Assembly: GCA_019634195.1 (NCBI GenBank)
Contig: JAHQVV010000198.1
Location: forward strand, 1 to 52,534
Reading direction: 5' to 3'
Length of the DNA stretch: 52,534 bases
Source of the DNA: Phycisphaeraceae bacterium
GTDB lineage: Bacteria > Planctomycetota > Phycisphaerae > Phycisphaerales > Phycisphaeraceae
Below, one piece after another: positions 21,725 through 30,988 of this stretch. Under the pieces are notes generated by a model. The model did no database searches. It saw only the letters and a list, made by a program, of their open reading frames with translations, and was not told the origin of the DNA. Position numbers and translations under genes: made by a program. How positions within the stretch are numbered: position 1 is the first letter of the stretch; each line of letters opens with the position of its first letter.

Positions 21725-23659
21725 ATGAATACCGACGAACTCATCGCAGAAGACATCCACGGCTACCTCAAGCAGCACGAGAACAAGGAGCTGCTGCGCT
21801 TCCTGACCTGCGGCTCCGTAGACGACGGCAAGTCCACCCTCATCGGCCGGCTGCTCTACGACTCGAAGATGGTCTACGAAGACCAGCTCGCCGCGGTCAC
21901 GACCGACTCCAAACAGTTCGGCACGACCGGCGGCACGTTCGACCCGGCGCTCTTGACCGACGGCCTCAAGGCCGAGCGCGAACAGGGCATCACCATTGAT
22001 GTCGCTTATCGTTATTTTTCAACGAGTAAACGCAAGTTCATCATCGCCGATACGCCCGGCCACGAGCAGTACACCCGCAATATGGCCACCGGCGCCTCGA
22101 CCTGCGACCTGGCGATCATCCTCATCGACGCCCGCCACGGCGTGCAGACGCAGACGCGTCGGCACTCGTTCATCGCGTCGCTCTTAGGCATCAAGCACGT
22201 CGTTGTCGCGATCAACAAGATGGACCTCGTCGACTTCTCCGAGGAGCGATACGAAGAGATCAAGGCCGACTACACCGAGTTCGTCGGCAAGCTCGAGCTG
22301 CCCGATATCGAGTTCGTGCCCATGAGCGCGCTCAACGGCGACAACGTCGTCAACACTTCCGAGCACACGCCCTGGTACAAGGGCGGCACGCTGATGCACC
22401 ACCTCGAGAACGTGCACATCGCTAGCGACCGCAACCTCATCGACTTCCGCTTCCCCGTGCAGTATGTCAGCCGGCCGGACCTCAATTTCCGCGGCTTCTG
22501 CGGCACGATCTCGTCCGGCATCGTCCGCCCCGGCGACGAAGTCATGGCCCTGCCCTCGCGCAAGACCGCCATCGTCAAACGCATCGCCACCATGGACGGC
22601 GACCTCGAACAGGCCTACGCACCGCTGGCCCCGACGATCGTGCTCGACCGCGAGATCGATGTCTCGCGTGGCGATATGCTCGTGCACCCCAATAATGTGC
22701 CCAAGGTCGACCAGGCCTTCGAGGCCATGCTCGTCTGGATGGAAGAAGACGCGCTCCAGCCCGGCAAGCAGTACACCATCAAGCAGGGCACCACGACCGC
22801 GACGGGCATCATCAGCGACCTCCGCTACCGCATCGACGTCAACACGATGCACAGCGAGGGAGTCGACAAGCTCGATCTCAACGAGATCGGCCGGGTCGTC
22901 ATCGACCTGTCACGCCCCTGCGCGTTTGATGCGTACAGCCGAAACCGCTCGACCGGCGCGTTCATCGTCGTCGATAAGATCAGCAACAACACCGTCGCCG
23001 CGGGCATGATCCTGGACCGTGACCCAGACAGCGCTGCCTCACGCCGCCGCGAGATTTCGGAGAAGCGTGGCACGGAGATCAAGGTCCACGAGTCGCTGAT
23101 CTCGGCCGAGGAACGCGCGACCCGCCTGACCCAGCAGCCCGCGACGATCTGGCTCACCGGCCTGACCGGCAGCGGTAAGAGCGCCGTGGCCTATGCCTTG
23201 GAACGCCGCCTGTTCGACGAGGGTAAGAGCGCCACCGTCCTCGACGGCCGTAACGCCCGCCTGGGCCTGTCTGCAGACCTGGATTACACGCTTGATGACC
23301 GCAAGGAAAACCTCCGCCGCGCTGCTGAGGGCGCCAAGCTCTTCAACGACGCCGGCCACATCGCCGTCTGCGCTTTCCTCTCGCCTAGTGCTGAAGATCG
23401 CGCGATGGCCAAAGCCATCGTCGGGGATGACAAGTTCATCGAGGTCTACCTCGAAGCCCCCGAAGACGTCTGCAAAGAACGAGCCGAGACGGACGAGTTC
23501 GCCAAGACCAACAAAGACATGGCCGCCTTCAGCGACATGGCCGCGCCGTACGAGCCGCCAGCGGCTGCCGATCTCGTCCTCAAAACCGACGACCTGACCG
23601 TCGACCAGTCGGTGCAAAAGCTCTACGACCTACTCAACGAGCGTGGGTTGTTGAAGTAA
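21725..23659 (+). CDS. cysNC: Bifunctional sulfate adenylyltransferase subunit 1 / adenylylsulfate kinase-like protein
   Basis: CysN GTPase '[22 protein letters not shown]', '[18 protein letters not shown]', 'INKMDLV'; C-terminal P-loop '[18 protein letters not shown]'. Confidence 0.93.
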   Translation: MNTDELIAEDIHGYLKQHENKELLRFLTCGSVDDGKSTLIGRLLYDSKMVYEDQLAAVTTDSKQFGTTGGTFDPALLTDGLKAEREQGITIDVAYRYFSTSKRKFIIADTPGHEQYTRNMATGASTCDLAIILIDARHGVQTQTRRHSFIASLLGIKHVVVAINKMDLVDFSEERYEEIKADYTEFVGKLELPDIEFVPMSALNGDNVVNTSEHTPWYKGGTLMHHLENVHIASDRNLIDFRFPVQYVSRPDLNFRGFCGTISSGIVRPGDEVMALPSRKTAIVKRIATMDGDLEQAYAPLAPTIVLDREIDVSRGDMLVHPNNVPKVDQAFEAMLVWMEEDALQPGKQYTIKQGTTTATGIISDLRYRIDVNTMHSEGVDKLDLNEIGRVVIDLSRPCAFDAYSRNRSTGAFIVVDKISNNTVAAGMILDRDPDSAASRRREISEKRGTEIKVHESLISAEERATRLTQQPATIWLTGLTGSGKSAVAYALERRLFDEGKSATVLDGRNARLGLSADLDYTLDDRKENLRRAAEGAKLFNDAGHIAVCAFLSPSAEDRAMAKAIVGDDKFIEVYLEAPEDVCKERAETDEFAKTNKDMAAFSDMAAPYEPPAAADLVLKTDDLTVDQSVQKLYDLLNERGLLK

Positions 23660-23677
23660 GTGTGCCATGCCAAGTGT

Positions 23678-24364
23678 TTAGATCAAGAAATGTTGGTCGG
23701 TAAGGCCATTGCTGTCTGCACGCCAGATTGTTCCGCGGACAACGTCAACGCAGTTGAGCCATGACTTTGTTTCAACTGCGATGGTGTGTCCAAGGTCCTC
23801 AGGCGTGCCACTTTTAGTTGAAGAGTGTCCACAGACAATGATCTTCCCGCTTTCATGCGGTAGAGCATTTTGATATTGGAGCATCTGAATGATTTCCGGC
23901 CTCTGGTAACTCAGAGGTACATCGTGTTCAAGATGGCCATGGACAAAGATGAATTTTTCAGACTCAATAATATCGACGCATGTATCGATTAAGAATTTCC
24001 AATGCGCGTCTGGAATGGCTGTGACAGATTCTTCTTCATAGCTGGCGAGGGTTGTGGTCCCCCCAATAGTCAGCCAGAAATCAGCATTGTCTTCGTCATC
24101 TTTTGCATCGATCATCCACTGGTCATGGTTTCCACGGAGCGAATAAACATTGGCTGACCGATGCAGGTCAATAAGAAGATCGATGACTTGTGCTGAGAAA
24201 TGCCCTCTGTCGACGTAGTCGCCCAGCGTGATGATGAGGTCCAGCTGAGTTGGATTAACAACCTTGAGCAGCGCTTCAAGAGCTTGTACATCTCCATGAA
24301 TATCACTGATCGCGAGTACACGCTCGAAGCCGTCAATTTCGATCTTAGTTAGATCAACTGCCAA
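23678..24364 (-). CDS. PPP-family metallophosphatase (serine/threonine phosphatase-like)
   Basis: Motifs DIHGD, GDYVDRG, LRGNHD. TTG start with GGAG SD; AT-richer than neighbours. Confidence 0.85.
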   Translation of the reverse strand: MAVDLTKIEIDGFERVLAISDIHGDVQALEALLKVVNPTQLDLIITLGDYVDRGHFSAQVIDLLIDLHRSANVYSLRGNHDQWMIDAKDDEDNADFWLTIGGTTTLASYEEESVTAIPDAHWKFLIDTCVDIIESEKFIFVHGHLEHDVPLSYQRPEIIQMLQYQNALPHESGKIIVCGHSSTKSGTPEDLGHTIAVETKSWLNCVDVVRGTIWRADSNGLTDQHFLI

Positions 24365-24385
24365 GAAGACTCCGGATTGATTTGC

Positions 24386-26737
24386 TTACCCCGCCGCAGT
24401 TTGTTTGCCTGTTGCGGTGTCGGACAATTTCTTGTCTTCGGGGTATTTGATGCGTTGGTGGTACATCGCGCAGAGGCTCTTGGTCAGGGCCTTCTCGATG
24501 CGGGAGAGGTCTTGGAGGGTCATGTCGCAGTCGTCGAACTGGCCGTCCATCAGTCGTTTGCTGGCCATGGTCTTGACGAGGTTTTCGAGGCGGGTCGCGG
24601 TGGGCTCGTCCATCGCTCGGGCGGCGCCCTCGACGCAGTCGCAGAGCATCATGATCGCGGCCTCGCGGGTCTGGGGTTTTGGACCGGGGTAGCGGAACTC
24701 GAACTCGCTTGGGCTGGGCTTGTCCTCGGCTTCGGTTTGTTTTTTGGCTTCGTGGAAGAAGTATTCCACGAGCGTGGTGCCGTGGTGCGACTCGATGAAG
24801 TGCCGGATGACGCCGGGCAGGGCGAACTCGCGGGCCATCTCGACGCCGTCCTTGACGTGGCCGACGATGATGAGCAGCGACATCGCGGGGGAGAGTTTCG
24901 AGTGCTTGTTCGGGCCGCCGGCCTGGTTCTCGATGAAGTACATCGGCTTGTTGGTCTTGCCGATGTCGTGGTACATCGCGCCGACACGGCAGAGCAGGGC
25001 ATCTGCATCGACGGCTTCCGCAGCACCCTCGGCCATGTCCGCGATACGCAAAGAGTGCTGGTAGGTGCCGGGGGCTTCGTGGGCCAGGCGCTGCAGCAGC
25101 GGGTGGCTGACGTCGTTGAGTTCTTTGAGCGTCATCGCGGTGGTGACGTTGAAGAGCTTTTCAATGACGGGCAGCGCGCCCTGGACGAGCAGGCCCGTGA
25201 AGAAGCCGGAGGTGATCGCGGCGAGGGCGTCGATGAGGACGGTCTGCAGGACGCCATCGACCCAGACCGTCTTGACGGCCAGGCCGACGACCGCGGCGGT
25301 GACCCCCATGGCCAGGCCCGCGTACGTGCCCACGATGACGAGCTTGGACCGCGAGCGGATCTCGCGGAGCTGCATGACCGCGGCGGCGACGCCGACGATC
25401 ACGATCACGGTGGTCGCCAGCGGCAGCTTGAGCATGACGACGACGAGCAGCGCCATGACAACACCCATCGCCAGCGCGAAACGCTGGTCATAGGCGATGG
25501 CGAGCACGGTCGCGGCGAAGAGCACGGGGAAGGTCAGCGAGCCGATGACGATGTCCGGCCAGAGCAATGACGATGATACGGACGCGGCGAGGCATATCAG
25601 CAGCAACGCCGTCAGCACGGCCGCGCGCATCGGGTTACGCACGACGCGCGGGCTGTACGCAAAGAAGTACACCCACATCCCGCTGGCGACGATCATCATC
25701 AGCCCGAGCATCGCGGCGCGGGGCAGCCAGCGCTGCATCGGCGAGCGGGCGGCAAGGTAGGCGGCTTCCTCGGCTTCGACGGTGTCTTTGAGCGTTTGGG
25801 TGACGTTGTCGCCGGGCCGGGCGAGGACGACGCCCGCGTTGAGTGGTTCGATCCGGTCGGGCACGGCCTGGCGAGCGGCTTCCTTGGCCGACTCGGTTAG
25901 CACCGCGCTGTAGTTGTAGGTCGGCTCGAGGCCGGACTGGATAAACGCGGTCACCGCATCGCGCGCATCCGTCGGCACGCCGGCCGCGATCTGGTCTATC
26001 TCGATGTCCAGCTGCGCGGCATCGTCGAGGCTCAATACCGCCCGGCTGGACTTCACGCGCAGCGCGGCCTGGTCGGGTGAGGGCTTGGGGTGCTCGATGA
26101 CAATCGTCGCGCGGAGGTGGGCTTGCAGCTCGGTTTCTTCGATGATCGGCGTGTCGAAGAGCGCGTCGATCATCTCGGGCGCGAGCCGCTGCCAGCGAGC
26201 GATTAGCTGTGGCTGCTCGCTATCCGCAAAGCGGCGCAGCGCATCGAGCGCGCGTTGATTTTTTTTTAGGCGGGTCTCTTTCTGCGCTGCGGTCTCTTCT
26301 GCGTCCGTCGCCTCCATCCCGAGCGCCACGAGCATTGTCTTGGGCACGTCCTCCAGGACCTCGTACCCGGCAAGCGTAGAGGGCAGGGTCTCTAGGTCCA
26401 GCGACAGCCGGTCGTACAGCGAGCCGCTGGCCTTGAAGTAGGGCGGGATCTTGTCGGCGGCGACGCGTCGGTCCATCCGTGTCTTGTCTTCATCGACCAC
26501 CGAGAACGCGACCCGGCTGACGATCGCCTCTTCGACCGCCTGGCCAAGCTGCAGCGGCCGGGCCCGGTCGATCAGCGGCGAGGCGATGACCGTCGCGACG
26601 ACGGCGAACACCATCGCGTAGAGCACCGACCAGCCGATCTCGGGCTTGCGGAGCACCTCGCGCCAGGCCCCACGGGCTTTGGGCAGGTTTCGGCGGACCT
26701 CACGCCGGCGGGCTGTCGTGGTCTTGCTCTGGGCCAT
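24386..26737 (-). CDS. 7TM-HD (HDIG) family phosphohydrolase, PgpH-like cyclic-di-AMP phosphodiesterase
   Basis: Extracellular 7TMR-HDED-like N-terminus, seven hydrophobic segments, HD domain 'EAPGTYQHSLRIADMAE..GAMYHDIGKTNKPMYFIENQ'. Confidence 0.9.
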   Translation of the reverse strand: MAQSKTTTARRREVRRNLPKARGAWREVLRKPEIGWSVLYAMVFAVVATVIASPLIDRARPLQLGQAVEEAIVSRVAFSVVDEDKTRMDRRVAADKIPPYFKASGSLYDRLSLDLETLPSTLAGYEVLEDVPKTMLVALGMEATDAEETAAQKETRLKKNQRALDALRRFADSEQPQLIARWQRLAPEMIDALFDTPIIEETELQAHLRATIVIEHPKPSPDQAALRVKSSRAVLSLDDAAQLDIEIDQIAAGVPTDARDAVTAFIQSGLEPTYNYSAVLTESAKEAARQAVPDRIEPLNAGVVLARPGDNVTQTLKDTVEAEEAAYLAARSPMQRWLPRAAMLGLMMIVASGMWVYFFAYSPRVVRNPMRAAVLTALLLICLAASVSSSLLWPDIVIGSLTFPVLFAATVLAIAYDQRFALAMGVVMALLVVVMLKLPLATTVIVIVGVAAAVMQLREIRSRSKLVIVGTYAGLAMGVTAAVVGLAVKTVWVDGVLQTVLIDALAAITSGFFTGLLVQGALPVIEKLFNVTTAMTLKELNDVSHPLLQRLAHEAPGTYQHSLRIADMAEGAAEAVDADALLCRVGAMYHDIGKTNKPMYFIENQAGGPNKHSKLSPAMSLLIIVGHVKDGVEMAREFALPGVIRHFIESHHGTTLVEYFFHEAKKQTEAEDKPSPSEFEFRYPGPKPQTREAAIMMLCDCVEGAARAMDEPTATRLENLVKTMASKRLMDGQFDDCDMTLQDLSRIEKALTKSLCAMYHQRIKYPEDKKLSDTATGKQTAAG

Positions 26738-26843
26738 CGTCTTCCCACGTCGGGCGGGCCAAACCGGATGGCCGCGATACTGACTTTATCGACCTGTTGG
26801 GCCGATTACTCAGCCCGAGCATTGTACCCGGGACAACTTCGTC

Positions 26844-27902
26844 TTATCCATCGCTTGGCCCATCGTTTTCGGACGCATCCATGTCGTCAATAACGTCTTG
26901 TATAAATTCGGTTTGTGGCCGATTATCTTGCTGGCCGTAGGCTTCCACAACGCGCTGGACCAGGCTGTGCCGGACGATGTCGGCCCCGTCGAGCGTGCAC
27001 ATCGCGATGCCCCTGGTCCGGCGTAGGCGACGCACGGCGTCGATCAGCCCCGAGTCGCGCGGGTCGTCCAGGTCGATCTGACTCGTGTCGCCGGTGACGA
27101 TCATTTTTGAGCCGTGGCCCAGCCGGGTGAGGAACATCAGCATCTGGCTCTTGGTCGTGTTCTGGGCCTCGTCGCAGATGATGCAGGCGTCGTTGAGCGT
27201 TCGGCCGCGCATGAACGCCAAGGGAACGATCTCGATCAGGTCCACCGCCATGAAGCGCTCGATCTGCTCGAACGGCATCATGTCGTGCAGCGCATCGAGC
27301 AGCGGGCGGAGGTACGGGTTGACCTTGTCCTGCATCGTTCCGGGCAGGAACCCGAGCTTCTCGCCTGCCTCGACGGCGGGTCGGACGAGCACGAGCTTGC
27401 GGACCTGCCCACGCTTGAGCATCGACACCGCCGCGGCGACGGCGAGGTACGTCTTGCCCGTGCCGGCCGGGCCGATGCAGAAGGTCAGGTCGTTGTTGGC
27501 AATGCAGTCGACGTAGCCCCGTTGGCCGGGCGACATGGGTTTGACACGCCGGCCCTCGAGGTAGACATCAAAGCCGTGCCCGATCGGGCCGGCGTGTGGG
27601 GCGGCAGCGTCGCCGTTGCTGTCGAAGGCGGGATTGAAGCTTCCGGGCGTGTTGACCGCCGCGATGGCGTCAAGCAGTTGCTGGCGGGTGAACGGGCTGT
27701 CGTGCCGGGCGGCCTCGTTGAGCCGTTCGATGACGTGCGCCGCCTGACCCACGGCATCCGACTTGCCGGTGAGCTTGAGGGCCTCGGAGCGCGCATTGAT
27801 CGTCACGCCCAGTGCCTCGCGGATGATCTTGAGGTTCCGCTCGGCCGGGCCGGTCACGCCGTAACGCTCGGCGCCTTCGGGGAGTTTGATGGTCAGTTCC
27901 AT
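26844..27902 (-). CDS. PhoH-family ATPase
   Basis: 'KPMSPGQRGYVDCIANNDLTFCIGPAGTGKTYLAVAAAV', 'VRPAVEAGEKLGFLPGTMQDKVNPYLRPLLDAL'. Confidence 0.95.
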   Translation of the reverse strand: MELTIKLPEGAERYGVTGPAERNLKIIREALGVTINARSEALKLTGKSDAVGQAAHVIERLNEAARHDSPFTRQQLLDAIAAVNTPGSFNPAFDSNGDAAAPHAGPIGHGFDVYLEGRRVKPMSPGQRGYVDCIANNDLTFCIGPAGTGKTYLAVAAAVSMLKRGQVRKLVLVRPAVEAGEKLGFLPGTMQDKVNPYLRPLLDALHDMMPFEQIERFMAVDLIEIVPLAFMRGRTLNDACIICDEAQNTTKSQMLMFLTRLGHGSKMIVTGDTSQIDLDDPRDSGLIDAVRRLRRTRGIAMCTLDGADIVRHSLVQRVVEAYGQQDNRPQTEFIQDVIDDMDASENDGPSDG

Positions 27903-27908
27903 GGCTTG

Positions 27909-27914
27909 ATTTTA
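27909..27914 (-). promoter_or_regulatory. -10 element TAAAAT exactly 6 nt before phoH ATG
   Basis: Minus strand TAAAAT-CAAGCC-ATG. Confidence 0.5.
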
Positions 27915-27955
27915 GCTGTGTAATCGACAGATGAATATCACGAATCTACACCGAT

Positions 27956-29548
27956 TTAATCACGCAGCCTGACACCCCAGATGCGAGCCAGCTCCTGCCG
28001 CGTTGTTTTCTTAAGCGATCGCCCGTCGGGGTACGTGTGACTGACGAGTTCGTTGTTGGCGTCGAAGACGAGGGCTTGTTCGGACAGGTCTAGTACCGGG
28101 CGGAGGTAGACGGTCTTGCCGCCGTCGGCTCGAGGCTCGACGCGCATCAGGCGGAAGTCGATGCGGGAGGTCTCCTGGTGGTACGCGGAGAAGGCGTACG
28201 TTTTTTCTTCGTTGGGCAGCAGAGCGGGCATGAGCGCGGCGTCGACGGGCGAGAGGAACGCGCGTTTCGGGGTGGGCCAGGCCTTCTCGATGACCTCGCC
28301 GGAGGGGTAGCTGCGCGGGTCGGCGGAGGGGTAGCGGAGCCGGCGCTCGGGGTCGCGTTCGCGCTGCAGCAGGTACTCGACCATGTGTCGGGGCGGGGTG
28401 CCCTCGCGGGTGAGTTGGAGGTGGTCCATTCGTTTGCCGCCGATCATGGCGACGCCGCGCACGCCGGTCTCGACCCATGTGCCTGCCCGCAGGTTGTTCG
28501 GGTCGTTCTTGTACTGCAGCGCATTTTTGATCTGCCAGTACGCGACCGGCTTGCCGGGCGTGTCGATCGATTCGTGGCGATGCTGCATGACGATGCCCTG
28601 GCCTTCGAGGCGGGACTGGATAAAAATGGCATTGCCCTCGGCCTCGAAGCGGTCGATCCCCTCGAGCCTATCGGCGTCTTCGCCACGCTTGGCTTTCAGC
28701 GCTTTGTAGTAGGCCTTGTCCTGGTAGCGTTGCCAGATGCGGGTGTAGCCGATGTCTTTGTTGTTTTCGAGGACGCGGTAGAGCCGGTCATCACGCATGG
28801 TTTTGAGCCGGTCTTCTTGCGTCAGCTCGGCGAGGAGCTCTTCAGCGTTCTCGAGCCAGCCGTGCAGGCGCTCGTTGACCTGCTTTGCCTCTTCGACCTC
28901 GACGCTGTGGACCATGCACTCGAAGGTGCTTATCGCTTCGATCATCTGGTCTGGCAGGCACTCGAGCTTGAGGACCGCGACGCTGAGCTGATCCAGCTGC
29001 AAGAGCGCGACGCCGTAGAAGTACGGCTTGGCATCACGCTGCGGCGGCTTGATGATGTAGTAGTTGATCACGCCGCCGAGGCTGTCCAGCTCAACAACCT
29101 GGTTCGCCCGGGTGTTGATCACCTGGCCCGCAGAGGCTTTGAGCTCGTCGCTGATCTGCTTTTGGATGATGTCGACTTTCGGTGCGATGAGTTTGGTCGC
29201 AGCGGTCCCGTCGGGGTTCTTGAAGACGCGTTCGTACGCGCCGCGTGCAAAGGACAGGCTGACGCGTGAACGGTTGGCCAAGGCCCATCGGATGACGTCG
29301 CCCTGCGCGGTGTCGGGGACGCTGACCGCGTCATGCGGCTGGCGGATGGACAGGCCGTAGCGCAGCTCGGACCAGCGTTGGTCGGTCAGCCAGCGGTTCG
29401 GCTCGGCCAGTGGTTTGTCGGGGAGGTCGATGTCTTGCGCGGTTGCACAGCTTGCGCCGAGTATCAGCGTGAGCACACCCAAGCAAAGCAGGCACGAGCG
29501 GCGCACTGGAAGAAAACCCCGGAACAGATCAGCGGTGTTGGTAAGCAT
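27956..29548 (-). CDS. Hypothetical exported protein
   Basis: Long ORF with signal-peptide-like N-terminus (CLLCLGVLTLILGASCATAQ); preceded by TATAAT-N6-ATG. Confidence 0.82.
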   Translation of the reverse strand: MLTNTADLFRGFLPVRRSCLLCLGVLTLILGASCATAQDIDLPDKPLAEPNRWLTDQRWSELRYGLSIRQPHDAVSVPDTAQGDVIRWALANRSRVSLSFARGAYERVFKNPDGTAATKLIAPKVDIIQKQISDELKASAGQVINTRANQVVELDSLGGVINYYIIKPPQRDAKPYFYGVALLQLDQLSVAVLKLECLPDQMIEAISTFECMVHSVEVEEAKQVNERLHGWLENAEELLAELTQEDRLKTMRDDRLYRVLENNKDIGYTRIWQRYQDKAYYKALKAKRGEDADRLEGIDRFEAEGNAIFIQSRLEGQGIVMQHRHESIDTPGKPVAYWQIKNALQYKNDPNNLRAGTWVETGVRGVAMIGGKRMDHLQLTREGTPPRHMVEYLLQRERDPERRLRYPSADPRSYPSGEVIEKAWPTPKRAFLSPVDAALMPALLPNEEKTYAFSAYHQETSRIDFRLMRVEPRADGGKTVYLRPVLDLSEQALVFDANNELVSHTYPDGRSLKKTTRQELARIWGVRLRD

Positions 29549-29554
29549 CGTCTG

Positions 29555-29560
29555 ATTATA
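29555..29560 (-). promoter_or_regulatory. -10 element TATAAT exactly 6 nt before the ATG at 29548
   Basis: Minus strand TATAAT-CAGACG-ATG. Confidence 0.55.
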
Positions 29561-29572
29561 GATACCACGCGA

Positions 29573-29701
29573 TCAAAGGCCTAGGCCGGCACCGGAGATG
29601 ATCGCCGCGGCGGTCAGGCTCAGCACCAGCAGCGCACCCATCGCGATCGCGATGACGAGGCGGCGCTTGGCGGGGTTTTGAATGAGTGGCCCCTTAGGCA
29701 T
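29573..29701 (-). CDS. Small 42-aa single-TM protein MPKGPLIQNPAKRRLVIAIAMGALLVLSLTAAAIISGAGLGL (absent from ORF track)
   Basis: Manual translation; basic N-terminus then a hydrophobic helix; TACCAT-N6-ATG upstream. Confidence 0.5.
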   Translation of the reverse strand: MPKGPLIQNPAKRRLVIAIAMGALLVLSLTAAAIISGAGLGL

Positions 29702-29726
29702 GGCCGCATGGTACACCGAACGGATG

Positions 29727-29801
29727 ACGGTGGGGCAGGCTTCCGGCCCGTCATTAGTTAAGCGGCTTGATGAATGACAGGCTGCAAGCCTGTCCCATCC
29801 T
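29727..29801. repeat. REP/BIME-like inverted pair (29727-29752 and 29776-29801)
   Basis: GACGGGCCGGAAGCCTGCCCCACCGT (reverse complement of 29727-29752) versus GACAGGCTGCAAGCCTGTCCCATCCT (29776-29801); the second is itself an 8-bp perfect hairpin GACAGGCT-GCA-AGCCTGTC. Confidence 0.7.
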
Positions 29802-30973
29802 TACGCGGCGTCGCGCTTGCGGCTTTTCCGGCTCTGGCGGTCGGAGGTGTAGCCGTAGGCATACCCGTAGCGGTAGCCGTACTTGTAGCCGTAGCCCCGG
29901 CCCCGGCTGCGTGGGTTGTCGGTGGCGATGATGCCGTTGACCTGCGCGTTGTAGCTGGTGAGGGTGTTGATGGCCTGCTCGACCAGAGGCCGCGGTGTGC
30001 GACGCATGCGTGCGACGACGAGGACCTCTTCACTCTGGCTGCCGAGGATGCCCGCGTCGGCCAGCTGTAGCACCGGCGGGGTGTCGATGATCACGTGGTC
30101 GTACTTGGCACGAAGGCCCTGGATCAGGTGGCTCATCCGCTGGCTGGAGACCAGCTGCACGGCCTCATCGCTGACCCTGCCACCGGCGGTGATGATGTGC
30201 AGTGAGGAGCCTTCCACCTGCTGGATGATGTCGGAGATCTTCGCGTCGCCGCGCAGGTAGTCGATCAGGCCCGGGCGGTCGGTGTTGCAATTCAGCAGCT
30301 TGCCGAACGTCGGCAGACGCAGGTCGCACTCGATGATGATGGTCTTGCGGTTGCGCAGCTCGGCAAAAGCCAGGCCGAGGTTGATGCAGGTGATCGTCTT
30401 GCCTTCTTGGGGCGTCGCACTCGTAATGGTGTGGACGAGGTGCCGCTCGTTATCGTGCCGGGCGAGGATCGAGGTGCGGATGGAGCGGTACTCTTCGCTC
30501 ATCGCGGAGGCTGGGCTCGTCATCGTGACGAGGCGGTCGTCCACCATGCCACGCAGGTGCTGGCCCATCAGCCTGCTCCACCAGCTGGCCTTCTTGGTCG
30601 TCGTAATCAGCTTCAGCGGTTCGTCCACACTGAGGTCGGCGGTTTCGTCATCTTCACCTGCCGCTGGCTCATCGTCGAACGGATTGTCTTGGTCCGAACC
30701 GGTGGCGATCGCCTGCCCGGTGCCTTCATGCAAGCCAACAACGGTTTCGCCGAGCTCGTTGGTGTTCAGCGACAACTGCGCGTCCGCGAGGCTGAACGGC
30801 GCGTTGTCGTCATCTTCAGCCGGGGCGTTGGCCATCACCTCGGCCAGACCCAGTTTTTTGTTATCGGGCCCAGCTTGGGCGGACGAAGCCTCTTTGCGCA
30901 CCTCGTCTTGAGGTATCGTGTCCTCGGTCGTGTCGCCGTTCTGCTTGTTTAGTGCATCAAAGATGTAGCCCAT
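29801..30973 (-). CDS. BY-kinase (CpsD/CapB/Wzc-like tyrosine autokinase)
   Basis: Walker A 'SATPQEGKT', Walker A' 'IIIECDLRLPTFG', Walker B 'HVIIDTPPVL', Tyr-rich C-terminus. Confidence 0.9.
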   Translation of the reverse strand: MGYIFDALNKQNGDTTEDTIPQDEVRKEASSAQAGPDNKKLGLAEVMANAPAEDDDNAPFSLADAQLSLNTNELGETVVGLHEGTGQAIATGSDQDNPFDDEPAAGEDDETADLSVDEPLKLITTTKKASWWSRLMGQHLRGMVDDRLVTMTSPASAMSEEYRSIRTSILARHDNERHLVHTITSATPQEGKTITCINLGLAFAELRNRKTIIIECDLRLPTFGKLLNCNTDRPGLIDYLRGDAKISDIIQQVEGSSLHIITAGGRVSDEAVQLVSSQRMSHLIQGLRAKYDHVIIDTPPVLQLADAGILGSQSEEVLVVARMRRTPRPLVEQAINTLTSYNAQVNGIIATDNPRSRGRGYGYKYGYRYGYAYGYTSDRQSRKSRKRDAA

Positions 30974-30988
30974 GATTTCAGCTCCAAA

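Noticed and set aside
28178-29269. 363-aa plus-strand ORF opposite the 27956-29548 gene
   Set aside because: Leu/Val/Asp-rich shadow; the minus-strand gene has a signal peptide and a TATAAT-N6-ATG promoter.
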